Source of the DNA: Micropterix aruncella
Taxonomy: Eukaryota; Arthropoda; Insecta; Lepidoptera; Micropterigidae
Assembly (NCBI GenBank): GCA_944548615.1
Contig: OX155950.1
Span: 35,242,759-35,306,758, forward strand
Direction of reading: 5' to 3'
DNA length: 64,000 nucleotides
Positions 44,806 through 56,888 of the stretch are shown here, piece by piece. The notes beneath the pieces were generated by a model, which was given only the letters and a program-made list of their open reading frames with translations, searched no databases and was not told the origin of the DNA. The position numbers and the translations under genes are program-made. Numbering within the stretch: the stretch's first letter is position 1; each line of letters begins with the position of its first letter.

Positions 44806-47525
44806 TTGCGTTTTTATGTCGTGTAGAACTGTGACTAATAATAGAGAGAACTCACGAAAAAGTTGCTCAGACGGGTATCTCAACGGTTTTTTGTTGACAA
44901 CTCTTAACAGCGCCTTCTGAGCTTTAACAAGTGGATCGAGGTGTGATAGTGCTGCACCGCCCCAACCAAGAATCCCATATGATATAATGCTGTGAGCAAG
45001 TGCGTAATAGACAACTTTTAGTAATGGTTTCGACATTACGTTACGTAGAAGTTTAAATGGATGAATGAGTTTGCGAATTTTAGCCGCTGTGTTGTAGATA
45101 TGGTAAGACCAGGTCAATCTATCGTCCAAAGTCAAGCCTAGGTATTTAATCGTGCTCACCTTGTCTAGATTAGAACAAGCACAGATAGTTGATGGACTGT
45201 CCTTACATGAGTGTACTATGAGGGATAGTCCAGCTGTTTGTTGCATTCCCTTGCTTGTTTTGGAAAACGTCATATATTTTGTTTTTTCTACATTTAGAGA
45301 TAAAAGGTTACAGTCAAGCCATTCTTTTACCCGTTTGAGACCCATTTGACAGTTTTCAAACACTCCCTGCCAGGATCTGTCTCTGAAAACTAGGGCAGTG
45401 TCATCTGCAAACAAGATGGCTTTCCCCTTACACAGAGGAATGGATGATAGTTCATTTATATAAATAAGGAATAGAATTGGACCTAGTACGCTACCTTGAG
45501 GTACTCCAAATTTGATTCCTGATCTCGAACTAGACATATCCCTTAGTTGATTGACTTGAGATCTACCACAGAGGTAATCCTCAAACCATCGCAAAGACGT
45601 ACCGTGAATGCCTATTAATTGAAGTTTTGTAAGCAAAAGACGATGGGAGACAGTATCAAATGCTTTAGCCAGATCTAAGAATACTGTTACACATTTTTCT
45701 CCATCGTCTAATGCCTTAACTATTTCTCCAGTGACGGCTGCAATCGCGTCTTGGGTGCCTCTCGCTGATCGGAATCCAAACTGCATAGGCGTAAGGACGT
45801 CGTTGTCCTCAAGGAATGCTAACAGACGTTGCTTGACTACGTTTTCAAAGATTTTAGATAGGCAATTTAGAAGACTAATAGGACGATAGCAACCACAATC
45901 GTCCCTGGCACCACCTTTGAATATTGGACAGATAACAGCTTGTTTCAAATGTGCAGGAAAACATCCAGTTGAGAGGCTTAGGTTAACTAAGTGACAGATT
46001 GGTATAACTAAAACTCTCTTGTTGGCCTTTATAATCTGGGAGGTAATACAGTCGGTACCTCTAGATTTAGTGGATTTCATGTTCATTATTATTTTAGTAA
46101 TTTCATCTACAGTAGCGATTGATAGGGATAACTGTCGTGTTAAAGTTGAATTTGTGTTTATCAAAAAATCTGACAGGTCCGATTCAATGACTTTATTGTC
46201 AGTTAGTATTCTATTTGCCAAAGTTTCACCTATTCCCGAAAAATAATCATTAAAATAATCAGCTAAAGTCCGTCTGTTGAGATCGTTGGCGGTTATTGTG
46301 AGTCCATGGACCTTTAATTGTCTTATATCCGTGGAGTTAATATTTTTACCGTAAGCAATGTCCTTAACAATCTGCCAAGTCTTCCTCGCGTCAGATGATA
46401 CTTCCTTTAGTTTAACTTGATAGTACGTATTTTTTGTTCTATTAATGATTATTTTCAATACATTTCTGTACCGGATATACTCATGTTGCAAGAGACTATT
46501 TCCAGGATCAGATTTAAACTTTCGATGTAGTTTGTCCCTCTTTCTAATGCTTATAAGTAAGCCATTGGTAATCCATGGTTTTAATTTCTTTTTATTATGG
46601 GAGATGCTTATCATTTTAGTGTTTTTCTTAATTAATGCCTCAAGAGTTTGAACAAAAAAGTCAGTAGCCACATTCACATCATTCATTGCGTACATGTCCT
46701 TCCATTCAATCTGATCAATATCAGTCGACAGACTCTTGTTATCTAAGGAGGTTATGGTTTTAAGTGGAATTGTTTTATGTAAATGACTACTTAAACTGGC
46801 AGATAAGATTGTTGGGTAGTGATCTGTTAATTGACTATCGCAGACGATCCCTATGACATTTTTATGAATTGATGTAAAAATATGGTCTAAACAAGAGTTA
46901 CATCTGCTGACCTTATTGATGGCCGATTCCAAATTGTATTCAGCTAGATGGCATATATACTCATTCACCTGACTGTCGGTATTATCAAGAATATTAATAT
47001 TTAGATCACCTCCCATTATGTACCTATAGTCCTGATTCTTGTATTTATCCAGTAGTTCGATGAGGGAAGTAAGGAATGGTTGATATTTCGGCTTGAAGGC
47101 GACCTATATATTCCTAAGATTGCTATGCTGTTGTTTATAATAACTTGAAGACAGTTGGCATCTATTAACCTAGGTTCAATAGAAGTGTAGGATAACGACT
47201 GCTTAATAAATATTGAAACACCGTCATTTTGCTTTCTGTTATTACAAGTATAAATGACATCATAGCCATTTATTGTATGATGGGGTTCATTGTCCTTCAG
47301 CCAGCATTCGCTAAGTATTATCAAATCAAACTCAACATCTATCGTAGAGAGTAAAATCAGCAGGTTATCAAAGTTTTTGTTGAGACTCCTAATGTTGCAG
47401 CTAAATATGTTCAGGCTATTTAATCCATCATACATTATAGACTTACATTTCGATGCCGGAAGTTGCAACGTCGTAATGGTTTGGAAGGTTAGTAAATCAT
47501 CTACATTAGCCGCGCCTGTTAACAA
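44806..47525 (-). pseudogene. LINE ORF2: APE endonuclease plus reverse transcriptase
   Basis: The endonuclease starts at 47525 (NIFSCNIRSLNKNFDNL, then LIILSECWLKDNE and GVSIFIKQSLSY). Near 47060-47016 one frameshift separates it from the 753-codon frame 47016-44755, which begins with the end of the nuclease (GGDLNINIL, TSIHKNVIGIVCDSQLTDHY with the terminal Asp-His). Reverse transcriptase motifs follow: LKQAVICPIFKGGARDDCGC, YRPISLLNCLSKIFE, QFGFRSARGTQDA, TVFLDLAKAFDTVSH, GVPQGSVLGPILF and catalytic FADDTAL, then the thumb with IKYLGLTLDDRLTW. The last residues of the open frame (from about QYTAFREQ) belong to the inverted repeat of the inserted element. Only one frameshift plus the insertion disable it. 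Confidence 0.85.
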
Positions 47526-47984
47526 AAAACATCTGTAGTGAGAAGCATAAATGACTCAATCTGGTTTTAGAAATAGTTTTCCGATAACTCAAATAGGTAT
47601 GATATCCAAATAAAAATCTGATGTTAAGCTTACATCCTATAGCTTTTGCTGAAATAATTGTTTTTTTAGCAGGTACAATAATAACTATAAAGACTTTAAC
47701 CAAAACAATATCGTCATAGTACCCATCATAAAGATAAAAAGTAAGTTAGTAATCCAAAAAATAAGGTTATGAAAAAATATATAATTGGCAGTTATAATAC
47801 TGATCATAATTCCCATAAATAATCCATAATATAAATTAAAATGCAAAAATAAATTGTTACAGTATAGACTACGATTTGTAATCATTGCAATAATCAGAAC
47901 TACGGTTATAAAATTAAAATATACATTGAATTGTAGGGTTAGAATGTCATAATAAAAACAAAAAAAGTGTCAATATCAACTTCT

Positions 47985-48800
47985 AACATATAAATACTAT
48001 ATAAATATATATAGTGATGGTGTAGTGAGTATACTGAGATTTCTGAAATGATCACGACATAATTCAATGCGGTTAAGATTAATCCAAATTCTTATGAAGA
48101 GAGAAAAATTCGCCCTAAACTGCTGTACACTGGAACCAGAATGGAATAACGTAACGAAAAATTGAGTTGGAATATGCAAAGTATATTGTTTTGGTATGTA
48201 TATCGCTGATCAATTTCCGTAATTGCCTTAGTAATAAACAGGCGCTGGATAGCTTGTCGCTTAGTTCCTCCCCATGAGCATCCCATCTTAAGTTTTCGTC
48301 TAAAATTAATCCAAGAAATTTATAGCGTTTAATATTGGCTAGTGTGTGTACCGATAATTAAATTTTGACTGAAAGGAAAGGCAATTAGCCTTTCCTTCCG
48401 ACTAGATAAGCAGAGAGATAATGTCTTGGATGTGTTAAGAAACAGATTATTTTTCTGAACCAGGTAGTCAACAGAGCCAACTCATAGTTTAACGTTTTCA
48501 CTAATTTCTCTATTTTGGTATATACTAAGGTTATGCTGGTGTCATCCGCATACAACGTTATATTGTAGTGAGCTACTACAGATGGCAGATCATTTACATA
48601 TAAAATAAAAAGCGTTGGTCCCAGGGTGCTTCACTGTAGAACTTCGTATGTAATATCACACCCACAAGATCTAGATTCGTTTGATACTGACAGACTTTCG
48701 CGCTTTATGCTTTTTGTGGTGGTCTTCTAAGTAGTATCTTCCAGGTTTGGTCGTATATATTTTTTTCAAGTTTCTGGTACATATATCTGATCCAGTTATC
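47985..48800 (-). pseudogene. Second LINE reverse transcriptase fragment (minus strand)
   Basis: Reading down from 48800: LGPTLFILYVNDLPSVVAHY, then NITLYADDTSITLVYTKIEK with the catalytic YADD, then YKFLGLILDENLRWDAHGEE and LSDKLSSACLLLRQLRKL. After a frameshift comes NRIELCRDHFRNLSILTTPS. This family differs from the neighbouring split LINE. Stops and at least two frameshifts are present and the endonuclease is absent. Confidence 0.75.
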
Positions 48801-49044
48801 CATGTGAATTTTCGAACCTCTTCACCTCGTAGGTTAGGATAGATTGCTATAGGGTATATTAAACTATTTTAAGTGCCCTTCGGCCCAAGATGCATCTAGG
48901 GTCTTTGAAAACATACGTAAGTTTCCTCACTTTTGACGAAAACCATTATATGGGTGCTGCATTAAAGCCAGTATCCAATATACATATTTAAATATTTGAT
49001 ATTATCAACTCTTTGGGGATTCATTCAACTAAAACTTTTATATC

Positions 49045-49343
49045 TTAGGCAATATCTATTGAGTTCCAGAATATGCACTTGTGAACGAATTCGTAGAGGT
49101 CGGTCAATTTTGCCGAGCAGCGGAAGCAAACTTTTTGCGGTAGGTCATCGTATTCCATAACCGTAATCGGCAGAAGATTATCAATCTTGCCTGCTAAATC
49201 CATATCGGCGTCAAATATGTTAAGGAAAGGGCCGGGCCATCTTTCGTCTCGCAGAGGCGGCATATTTTTGCGAATTGCATGCTTTTCGATGTTGCGGCGC
49301 CCCCGTCTTCAATCGAGCTGTTGGTATGCTTCGTTTTAGTCAT
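49045..49343 (-). pseudogene. ZAD zinc-finger protein, first coding exon with a 5-bp frame-breaking duplication
   Basis: An ATG at 49343 in good context (GTCACC before it) opens MTKTKHTNSSIEDGGAATSK, then MQFAKICRLCETKDGP. The next codons shift frame and continue FLNIFDADMDLAGKIDNLLP, then VMEYDDLPQKVCFRCSAKL and TDLYEFVHKC. Together these form a zinc-finger-associated (ZAD) domain with its four zinc-binding Cys: CRLC near the start, CFRC, and a final Cys after YEFVHK as seen in the family. The shift occurs at GGCCCGGCCC (49229-49238 region): one extra GGCCC accounts for it. ZAD proteins are insect transcription factors with C2H2 fingers encoded in later exons, not seen here. Either this is a pseudogene or the duplication is an assembly error or allele. 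Confidence 0.7.
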
Positions 49344-50180
49344 GGTGACTTCTCCTTGCGACCTTTCCCCGGTTAAAACTCAAGAAAACAGTTTATTCAC
49401 AGCGCGGACGGCCACATCAAAATGGCGAGAAATGTCTCCATTACTTACAACTACATAGCTAACTGTACTAAAACGACTAATTAGATTTACAGCTATACGA
49501 TAACAGAATATTATTTCGCGATTAAACAGTATTTTTATTAATAAAACGATTCTCAGCCAAAACACACTACTAGAGATGAACCCCGCCGTACGTCGACAAT
49601 CGACAATAAAATTCATATTTACTATTTATTTTATTACTATTATACTTTAGTATTCATTTTATTATGGGTTTTATGACAGGTATTTTAAAAATATTATTTG
49701 CAGACTGACTTACACTGACAGACGCATTGACATATGAATGACCTAATTTTTAGAATAATAATTAATTTGTACATACCTTATATAAACCAATTTGTACATA
49801 CCTTGAGATAATACCATAAGTTAATTCCTAATATTATTAGATACCTTTTCTTTTATTATGTACTTTGAAGTATGTCCAAGCCACTGTTCACTTGGTACGC
49901 TTGTCTTGGTACGGGCCTAGGCCTAGTTAGGCGGGGTTGATCGGAAGAAGGGCTGGGCTGCGGTACTCTCTTATTTGCTACTATTTACAATGGAGCATCT
50001 AATGATAATGTTATAATGTACTGTAGATCAAAAAATGCGTATTTCATAAATAAACATGAACATCTAGCGGTAGGTAATAAGTCGTAAATAAGCAATATCA
50101 GCGACATTTTAGCAACCGCTAGATAGCGCATCGTGATCATAGCTTTTCATACTGTTTAAAAATAAAATTTAAAAACAAAT
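49344..50180. other. Presumed upstream region of the ZAD gene; nothing else recognised
   Basis: It would hold the promoter of the ZAD gene (minus strand). There is no clear TATA or initiator. A TAGGCCTAGTTAGG phrase at 49918 and AT-rich tracts are visible. No coding remnant. Confidence 0.35.
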
Positions 50181-50286
50181 TTATAAAAAAAAAATATTTC
50201 AGTTTTTCCATTTTTTTTATTTAAGTTGCTTATTTATTTGTACTGAGTTCCATTCACAAAAAAATGCCCGTGCAGTAATAACACCC
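50180..50286 (-). repeat. Dispersed terminal-type repeat, partner of 26723-26830
   Basis: AAAAAAATGCCCGTGCAGTA and ATAACACCCC are the reverse complement of the block at 26723. TGCTTATTTATTTGTACTGA replaces the perfect hairpin of the other copy, so the hairpin is a feature of copy 1 only. Confidence 0.55.
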
Positions 50287-50878
50287 CTTATTTTCTACTG
50301 TGACCGCATTCTAGCGCGCATAACCATCCGCAACTGACATAATAATGATGTAATATTCCATCCGATGGGCCGATGGGTGCGTGAGCGTAATAATAGACAT
50401 TAACGCGAAGTATGTAATTCTCGTTTATTCTCTGTCGTGTTGGGCCACCCATTTGAATATTCCACAACGTGCTTGTTTCATTTTGCATAAATCACAGAAA
50501 CGTCGTGGCCGAGGGCGAGGCTGCAGACGGACGGGAGCTGCGGGTAAGTGGGGGCTAACGGTGGCAAGGGGGCGGTATGGAGCCGGGAAGTGGGGGGAAA
50601 AGTCACGCCGCAGACTTCATAACCCGTGTTTGAGGATTTCACGGTTCTTATATTATTATGTGCGGTTGGATATTACCCGGTTCCAGAGGAAATATCGTCA
50701 TATGAGGAATCGTAACCGGGCGACCGGCCACGTGGGGGGCCAAGAGCTATGTGCTCTCGAATACATAACAGAGTATTTGGAAGCGAATTACATACCAGTA
50801 TAGATGTGGAACAAATTCACAAGGACATATACCACTATATTTCATTTTATTGTCATTGAAATTTAGAAACATTATATA
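50287..50878 (+). other. GC-rich block with one possible small exon; no gene recognised
   Basis: A 46-bp segment (50498-50543) lies between an acceptor-like AAATCACAG and a strong donor CGG|GTAAGT. All three frames are open and give nothing recognisable, and the polypyrimidine tract is weak. The longer plus-strand open frame (50381-50803) has no motif. Confidence 0.2.
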
Positions 50879-50985
50879 TGGTATAAGGAATACATTACTA
50901 TAAGGTATAAGGAATACATTGTACACGACACGAGTATTACATTATTTGGTATAAGGAATACATTGTACACGGCACGAGTCAAAAC
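50879..50985. repeat. Short tandem repeat, about 3 units
   Basis: GGTATAAGGAATACATT occurs three times, twice followed by GTACACGRCACGAGT. Unit spacing is irregular (about 25 and 45 bp). Confidence 0.75.
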
Positions 50986-51639
50986 ATGCACTCATAGTTC
51001 TCATAATTGTTTACCCTTTAAGGACCATGTGACATATTAGTCCCATAAATTCAAAAATCATTTAATAAATTATCGAGTACGAGTAATTAATAAGTTATGT
51101 TTTCCATATCTTCCAGGCATCAGAATGTTAATATTATAGAAAAAAATATTGTTTTAAAATGCAGTTTTTTTTAAATATCGCAACTTACCAATGAACTCAC
51201 GTGGTTGGAAATAAATAAATAAAATATTTTTAGCGACTTTTTCAAATCGATTTTTTTTTCTTTTGTTACCTTTTTTAAATAATAAAATAATCAAATTTTG
51301 AAAACAATTGTAACTTTGCATCTTTGTGGACCACAGGGACACGTATCAATTGTATACAAAATCTATAGAATTAATTTTCACAAAACTTGACATACATTTT
51401 ATGTACATCGTCCTTTAACAGTTTTATGTATCAAAAAAAATTATTCTCTACTGCAAAATTTTTGGTCCTCAAAGGGTTAAACATCATTTTACGGTCATTA
51501 AGCCAGTATTCAGTTAAAACTAACATCAAATTTCTTCAAGAAATTTCGAATGTTTTAAAATGTTTTCATGAACTAATTTTATTTTTAAAAAAATATATAG
51601 ATTGAGTTAGTTTAAAGGTTTCCCACACTTCATTCTCAA
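50986..51639. other. No gene recognised
   Basis: AT-rich, short frames without motifs. Confidence 0.4.
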
Positions 51640-51990
51640 AATATTTGACTTCAATCTGGAAATCACATTGGTTGGAATATGTCATATACAATCGACACTA
51701 ATAATATTAAAATCCACCAAATATTAATTAAATATTAAGGCCCTTAAAGCGCCGAAGCTTGCGATGCGTGGCTTGTTCGAAATTTGAATTCGAAGGTTTT
51801 GCGATTTGATTTTTAATTTTAATGAGATAACGCGCTTACGAAATTCAAATTCCATTGCATTGCATCGCATATTAATATTGAAATTTTCACATAAACATTG
51901 GAATTTTCGCTAACTGCTCAACGTCTTTATTTATGAAATGGATATTAGAAGATGAAATAAGAGTCTGGCTACTTATCAGGAAAGTTTTGG
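51640..51990. repeat. Dispersed repeat, partner of 4640-4930
   Basis: Shares GTTGGAATAT, AATTAAATATTAAGGCCC, GAAATTTGAATTCGAAGG and CTGGCTACTT in order with the copy near 4.7 kb. Divergence is moderate. Confidence 0.6.
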
Positions 51991-53620
51991 GGTGACATAA
52001 CCCTTTTTTTTGTTCCCGTGTGTAAAAACACAGTCACAAAAAAAAATTAAACCCAACACTCTTCTAGCTAAGTGACCTACCCAAAATTTAAGCACGTAAA
52101 GTCCGTGTAATGACAGACGAAAATGCAATCAAGCTCTATTGTTGTAAGTTCGTTGCTTTACGAAAAATAAAGGACTGCACGGTCACAAGAAATCACATCT
52201 CTCTAAGAAATTTTAATAAACGCCCACCGCTTTACATGGGATATGGACAAGAACGACTTCGATAACGGGTGGTTACACTACAAACTCTTTGAAAATATAT
52301 ATATAAAGATAAAATACACATCATAGAAGACATAGAGAGACGAATTACTGGTCTTTTAACGTCTGCTAAGAATAAAAGTTGGTTGCGTCACCCAAAGACT
52401 TTTCCGGCAACACTTCCCAGAATCACAGTAACTGTCATAGGAATGTTAATTAAAAGATGCGTTATCTTAGTTAACAACATTGGAAATTATAACCATAATT
52501 TTATTTCTAGCAAAACACTTACCTAGTAGCGTTACGATACCTAGCGGAAATCCAATGAAAAAGCTTTGAAAGCTCACGTCGGAGTCTAAGCAAAGACACG
52601 AGACACAGCCACGAGTCACAGGTAGTAGCACAGTATGCAAGAGGTACACTATGGTAGTAGTGAGGAGTGATATAGGTACGTGGTAACAGATGGCACTGGC
52701 CGCCTGCAACTTTAAGCGAAGAAAATACAATTATAACAAAAAAAAAGGTAGACCGATTTTTACTACAACCTTTTCAACTATTACCATGACCAAATTATAC
52801 CTAAATACCGAATTTCAGCTCAATCGGATTGTGTTTAGGCGATATCGTAGACGAATATACACAGACACACAGACGCACAGACAGACTTTAGTCTGGAAAT
52901 GGCCTTAATCGTCTCGTGAGGGGTTAAAATGTGTATATCCGTCTTCATCTCGAAATAAAATTTTTGGGCATTTACAATATTTTCCCTGCCGGGAAAGTAT
53001 AAATGTTATTCTTTGAAGTATCTTTTATCGGCTCGATATTAATTCATATATATACACCAACCGTGACAATATAATATTTGAACTTGGAAGAAGTCATGAA
53101 CACGTAACATATGTGGTTAAACGATTGACTCATGTACTCTAACTAAACAAGACATTGAGCTTCTCTTGATAGAAATAGAATGCGCGTAAAATGATATTGT
53201 ATTCTGAAAACCAAATCATAATTTGAATATTTAGACATTTGTTTTGTTTGTTTTTCATAAAGTTGTTAATAAAATTCTCTAAAATGCCACCCGACAATTT
53301 TATCCAGCATACTTTATATTCATTGTTAAGTCCGCCATTGTATGCTTTGTATTGTGTAAGCAATAAAGATTTTTTATTGAATAGACATGCTTGTCAAAAA
53401 CGGATCCCTGCTATTTTTCTATAGTTAAAACAAAAAAATGGTGGTAGAAAAACGTTCTTTTGTATTTTATGGGTATTTTTACAGTATTACGGTATTCAGA
53501 TTATGGGAAAAGACTCTGATATAAATCGAATACATGCGCTGTGTTGCTTGTTATTTAGTTAGGGTGTTACCATTGATTATATCGATGGCTTAGAACACAA
53601 GTGACTTTTTTTTTTTAAAT
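51991..53620. other. No gene recognised
   Basis: Contains a phrase around 52740-52920 (CAGCTCAATCGGATTGTG, then ACACAGACGCACAGACAGAC) typical of dispersed insect repeats. No coding remnant is supportable. Confidence 0.4.
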
Positions 53621-53624
53621 TAGT

Positions 53625-53885
53625 TAAGTGCTACATGACATCCAATATATTGATCTCCACATTCTGTGCTAATGTGGTAAGCATCTAACAACCAAGGCTT
53701 CGAATACTTCTTCGTAAAAACTGTGGTAAGTGCATCATACAAAGTTTCTTGAAATGTTAATGTTGCATAATCATTTACCACTATTGATATCTAATCAAAA
53801 TTAAATCATCATAAAATGCATATGTGTTATCATCAGATGACACAATATTCTCCAAACCATGCTTAACCCTATACATGCTTAATGG
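53625..53885 (-). pseudogene. Unrecognised protein-coding remnant
   Basis: Minus-strand reading gives RVKHGLENIVSSDDNTYAFY, then DDLILIRYQ and a stop. One base over, IVVNDYATLTFQETLYDALT continues with TVFTKKYSKPWLLDAYHIST, then ECGDQYIGCHVALN and TAA. Normal codon texture, an even mix of residues and clustered Cys make chance unlikely. An acceptor-like CTACTTTTAG lies just upstream at about 53915. I do not recognise the family. It may be a host pseudogene exon or an element relic. Confidence 0.35.
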
Positions 53886-54084
53886 TTTTATTTACTCTTA
53901 TAACAAAGTCTAAAAGTAGAAAGATGAGAACAAAATAAAATATAAATAATATAATAAAAATTAAAATGTGGTAACTACATACATTATTATATTACCTTTA
54001 TATTATATTACCATATACCATGTATTATATTACCACCTCTTGTCGGTTTTTTTTTATTAAAACATAAAATACTAATAAATAAAT
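53886..54084. other. AT-rich spacer
   Basis: TATTATATTACCWT repeats at about 53975-54035. Otherwise featureless. Confidence 0.4.
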
Positions 54085-54200
54085 ATAATTATTATAATAT
54101 AGTGTAAGCCATAGCCATAGCCATATTATAATATAGTGTAAGCCATATATTATAAATATAATTATTATAATATAGTGTAAGACATACACTATAGGTTAAA
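54085..54200. repeat. Short tandem repeat, about 3 units
   Basis: ATTATAATATAGTGTAAGCC recurs three times (the last with GACATA), separated by ATAGCCATA-type or ATAAATATA spacers. Confidence 0.75.
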
Positions 54201-55900
54201 AATATTAACTGAAATTATTTCTTCATCTGTTTCGAGATTATTATACCTAAACTTTCAAAAAGCTCTCCTGCAAAATTTAGAAATTTGCACTTGACACATT
54301 TGCGTTCTAAGCCATCGATATATGGTAATAGATTGCTCATAGTACGATTTGGCAACCCTTTTGCATAGGCGAAATGCAAGTGGCGCTAATCGTATTGACG
54401 GCGAAATTAATAGGAATTTATTTGGCCATCGATTGATAATTGATTATAAGAAATTCAATAATTTAACCAATAATAAGACTCAATTATTAGTGCTATCTAT
54501 CATTTTTTTATATAGGTTGATGACATCAACAATACGCAGAGAATGAATGCCAGTGAATAGTCTATCTGAACATTCAAGTGCGTAATTATTACGTATTGAA
54601 ACCAGAACACCAAATTAAAAAAAATACATATTTATGTAAATAATATTAAAATAATAAGAGCTTTGATTTCGAAAATCGTTTTTCTATTATATTAATATTT
54701 TATACAGTACAGGCATGTTTAGAGCACGATCTGCTGTGAGTCACCATACTGTCATACCATGAAAGTCGCCATATTGCATATACATATAAAGAAAAGATAA
54801 ATAGATTTTGGAACAGTGCCATTTACACGTTACATTACGTAGTAAAATCGTAGTTGCCAAATCGTAGTATAACGTTAAGAAATCTCATACACTATATAAT
54901 CAAGGGTGTTTACTTACAATATTTATATTTGACCTTATTATACCTCCTATTTCTATGATCACGTTTGCCACCTTATGAGTAATATATAATTTTCTATGAC
55001 GCAGTAAAAGAATGGCTACTGTAAGACTGTCAGATGTGTACGCTAGATTAGTAGGTATCTCGCGATAAGTGCGCGTCCCATAGCCGCAAACGTAGTGACG
55101 AGCGTGACTGAAAATTGGCCCGCTTTGCGCGATTCGCTCGCGGGCGAAAAAAGGAAATATTTACATAGCGGGTATAAGGGCGGTGTTTGCGTAGATGTAA
55201 AGATAATGCAGGGGATAGAATATTATTTCCCAGGGCTCCCATGCTGTCCTCGGCGCTGAGCCCGCGTAAATATTCCCCCTTTTACCATTCTCTCCCTATC
55301 GCCTTATTCTTTAACACGGAGAACGGCGGAAATTTGTGACCCAGGTATCTTTAACGCGGGCGTCCATTCTAAATGGAATCCATTGTCGGGTCTCTCCACG
55401 CGATATATCAATTATAGCGACATTTATTTTGCCGTTTATATGGAGTGGAGTATGGGGTACATGCAACAGGGACAGAGTTAGGATACTTTGCCAGTAATAC
55501 TCCTAAGTGCGAAGTACGTAGCAAAAGCAGCATCATTTAAAATTATTTTATGTTATTATTATTTAAGATATATACAGGTATTTCCAGACTTTACGTGCAT
55601 ACTATTAAATGTACACGAACAACGATTAATAAATGTGTCAAGTTAACCCGTCAAATGTGAGGCGTCCCATTAGGGATATAAACTTTAATACGTTGAAATG
55701 TGAGGCGTCCCAATAGGGTCATCATGATGGAGGCCACAGTCGCCGTTTGGTAAAAAATCCATTAAAAAATAGAACGCGCTTCTATATTTTATCGTTTGAT
55801 GCCAGAAAATAGCCAATGATTCGTTACCATTACTGTATACGATAGTATCATGCGATAAAATCTGTACGATACATGGCAACTCTGCCAACTCGTGGAAAAT
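54201..55900. other. Intergenic DNA upstream of the spliced gene
   Basis: No coding remnant. CpG-richer sequence lies at 55045-55160. AATGTGAGGCGTCCCAWTAGGG occurs twice (55655 and 55696), a 41-bp spaced duplication close to the presumed promoter of the downstream gene. Confidence 0.4.
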
Positions 55901-55966
55901 TCCGCTTCACCAGTGCGACATTTCGTTCGACTGAGCGCCGCGCGACTCGTTACCGAAATTACAATT
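55901..55966 (+). other. Candidate 5' UTR exon of the spliced gene
   Basis: A short CpG-rich stretch (TTCGTTCGACTGAGCGCC) ends at a very good donor, AATT|GTAAGTG (exon end 55966). It can splice to the acceptor TTTTTTTAG at 56888, directly before the ATG of the first coding exon. The start of transcription is a guess. The intron would be 922 bp and contains a family B repeat. Confidence 0.4.
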
Positions 55967-56471
55967 GTAAGTGTTTTTAGTTGGATTTTACCCGTAAAAG
56001 TGAGTTATATGCATTCTAAAATTGTGTAGGAATGATAATTACCGTTTGGAGAAGGCCATTTCCTTTTTTTCACGTAGTTTTTAGTAAATTTGTGAAATGG
56101 CGCAACACGTCAATGGCGGTCGCGATCAACATTTTTTTCAAAACGAACGAAATCTCACGAGTGTAGTGATTATATTGGTTTATTTCGCTTATAAAATCGT
56201 TATTATTCAATGTAGGAGGGATATACTCAAGGAATTAGATGTATTTTGATATTTACACGTCGTTTGCAAACGGACCACGTTTTCAGAGTTAATAGTTTGG
56301 CGGCAAAAACCGAAATTTCTCAATGTGTATAGAGAAGGCTTGAATTTCTATCGATAAAAACAACAACAAAAATACGGAAAAAAAAAATATTTTCGATATT
56401 TTTATTTTTGAGAAATTTGGTTATTTGAATATCGGATTTTATAGGAAAACTAAAATGCAGCTTAAAGATCG

Positions 56472-56835
56472 TTATACCAGCCTGGGGTGACGGGTTCGCC
56501 CGTTGTAGTCGACAACCCAAGTTGTTAGTCAGAGTGCACAGTCGATTGGCTTATGCCGCACGGTGCGCAGACCGTCCAGAAACGCCAGAAGTTTGATTCC
56601 TAGGGGAAACTGCCCATAAGGTGGGGGAATTCAAGCTGATTAGGGGAAGAGTTGATAATCCTAGCATAGGAAACTAACCATAGGGCCAGAGTCCTACCCA
56701 GGCTCGCACTTCATACGTGGAGGCCGTCGCATAGGTGTTGACCCGTGAGTGTGACCAACCCTGAACAGAATGGGTCTTCGTGGCCACCTCAGCGAGGGCC
56801 CATTAACTCCCTCAACGGTCAACAGCACAGACACG
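56472..56835 (+). mobile_element. Repeat family B, copy 3, carrying a LINE C fragment
   Basis: Begins CGTTATACCAGCCTGGGGTG and CGGGTTCGCCCGTTGTAG. The tRNA-like part follows with A box TGGCTTATGCCG (56547) and B box GTTTGATTCC (56591) at 44 bp. The end (GTTGACCCGTGAGTGTGACC, GTGGCCACCTCA) matches the copy at 10.5 kb. Between AGGGGAAACTG and CAGAGTCCTACCC it has about 75 bp not in that copy, including AAGCTGATTAGGGGAAGAGT, a piece of LINE family C. Confidence 0.65.
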
Positions 56836-56888
56836 ATTGGGTTACTAACTATTTTGTTTTTTTTTTGAAAAATGTGTTTGTTTTTTAG

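Larger units (their letters stand above)
40711..47900 (-). mobile_element. Near-complete LINE (CR1/Jockey group) split by a 3.4-kb DNA element
   Basis: The 3' end is at 40711, with four AAATTC units (a hexanucleotide tail as seen in several insect LINEs) and TTTATTTAC. The 3' UTR spans 40741-41050. Coding is at 41051-41354 (C-terminus) and, beyond the inserted element, 44806-47525 (endonuclease plus reverse transcriptase). The 5' end is not visible; nothing coding is seen upstream of about 47560, so ORF1 is absent or unrecognised. Confidence 0.85.
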
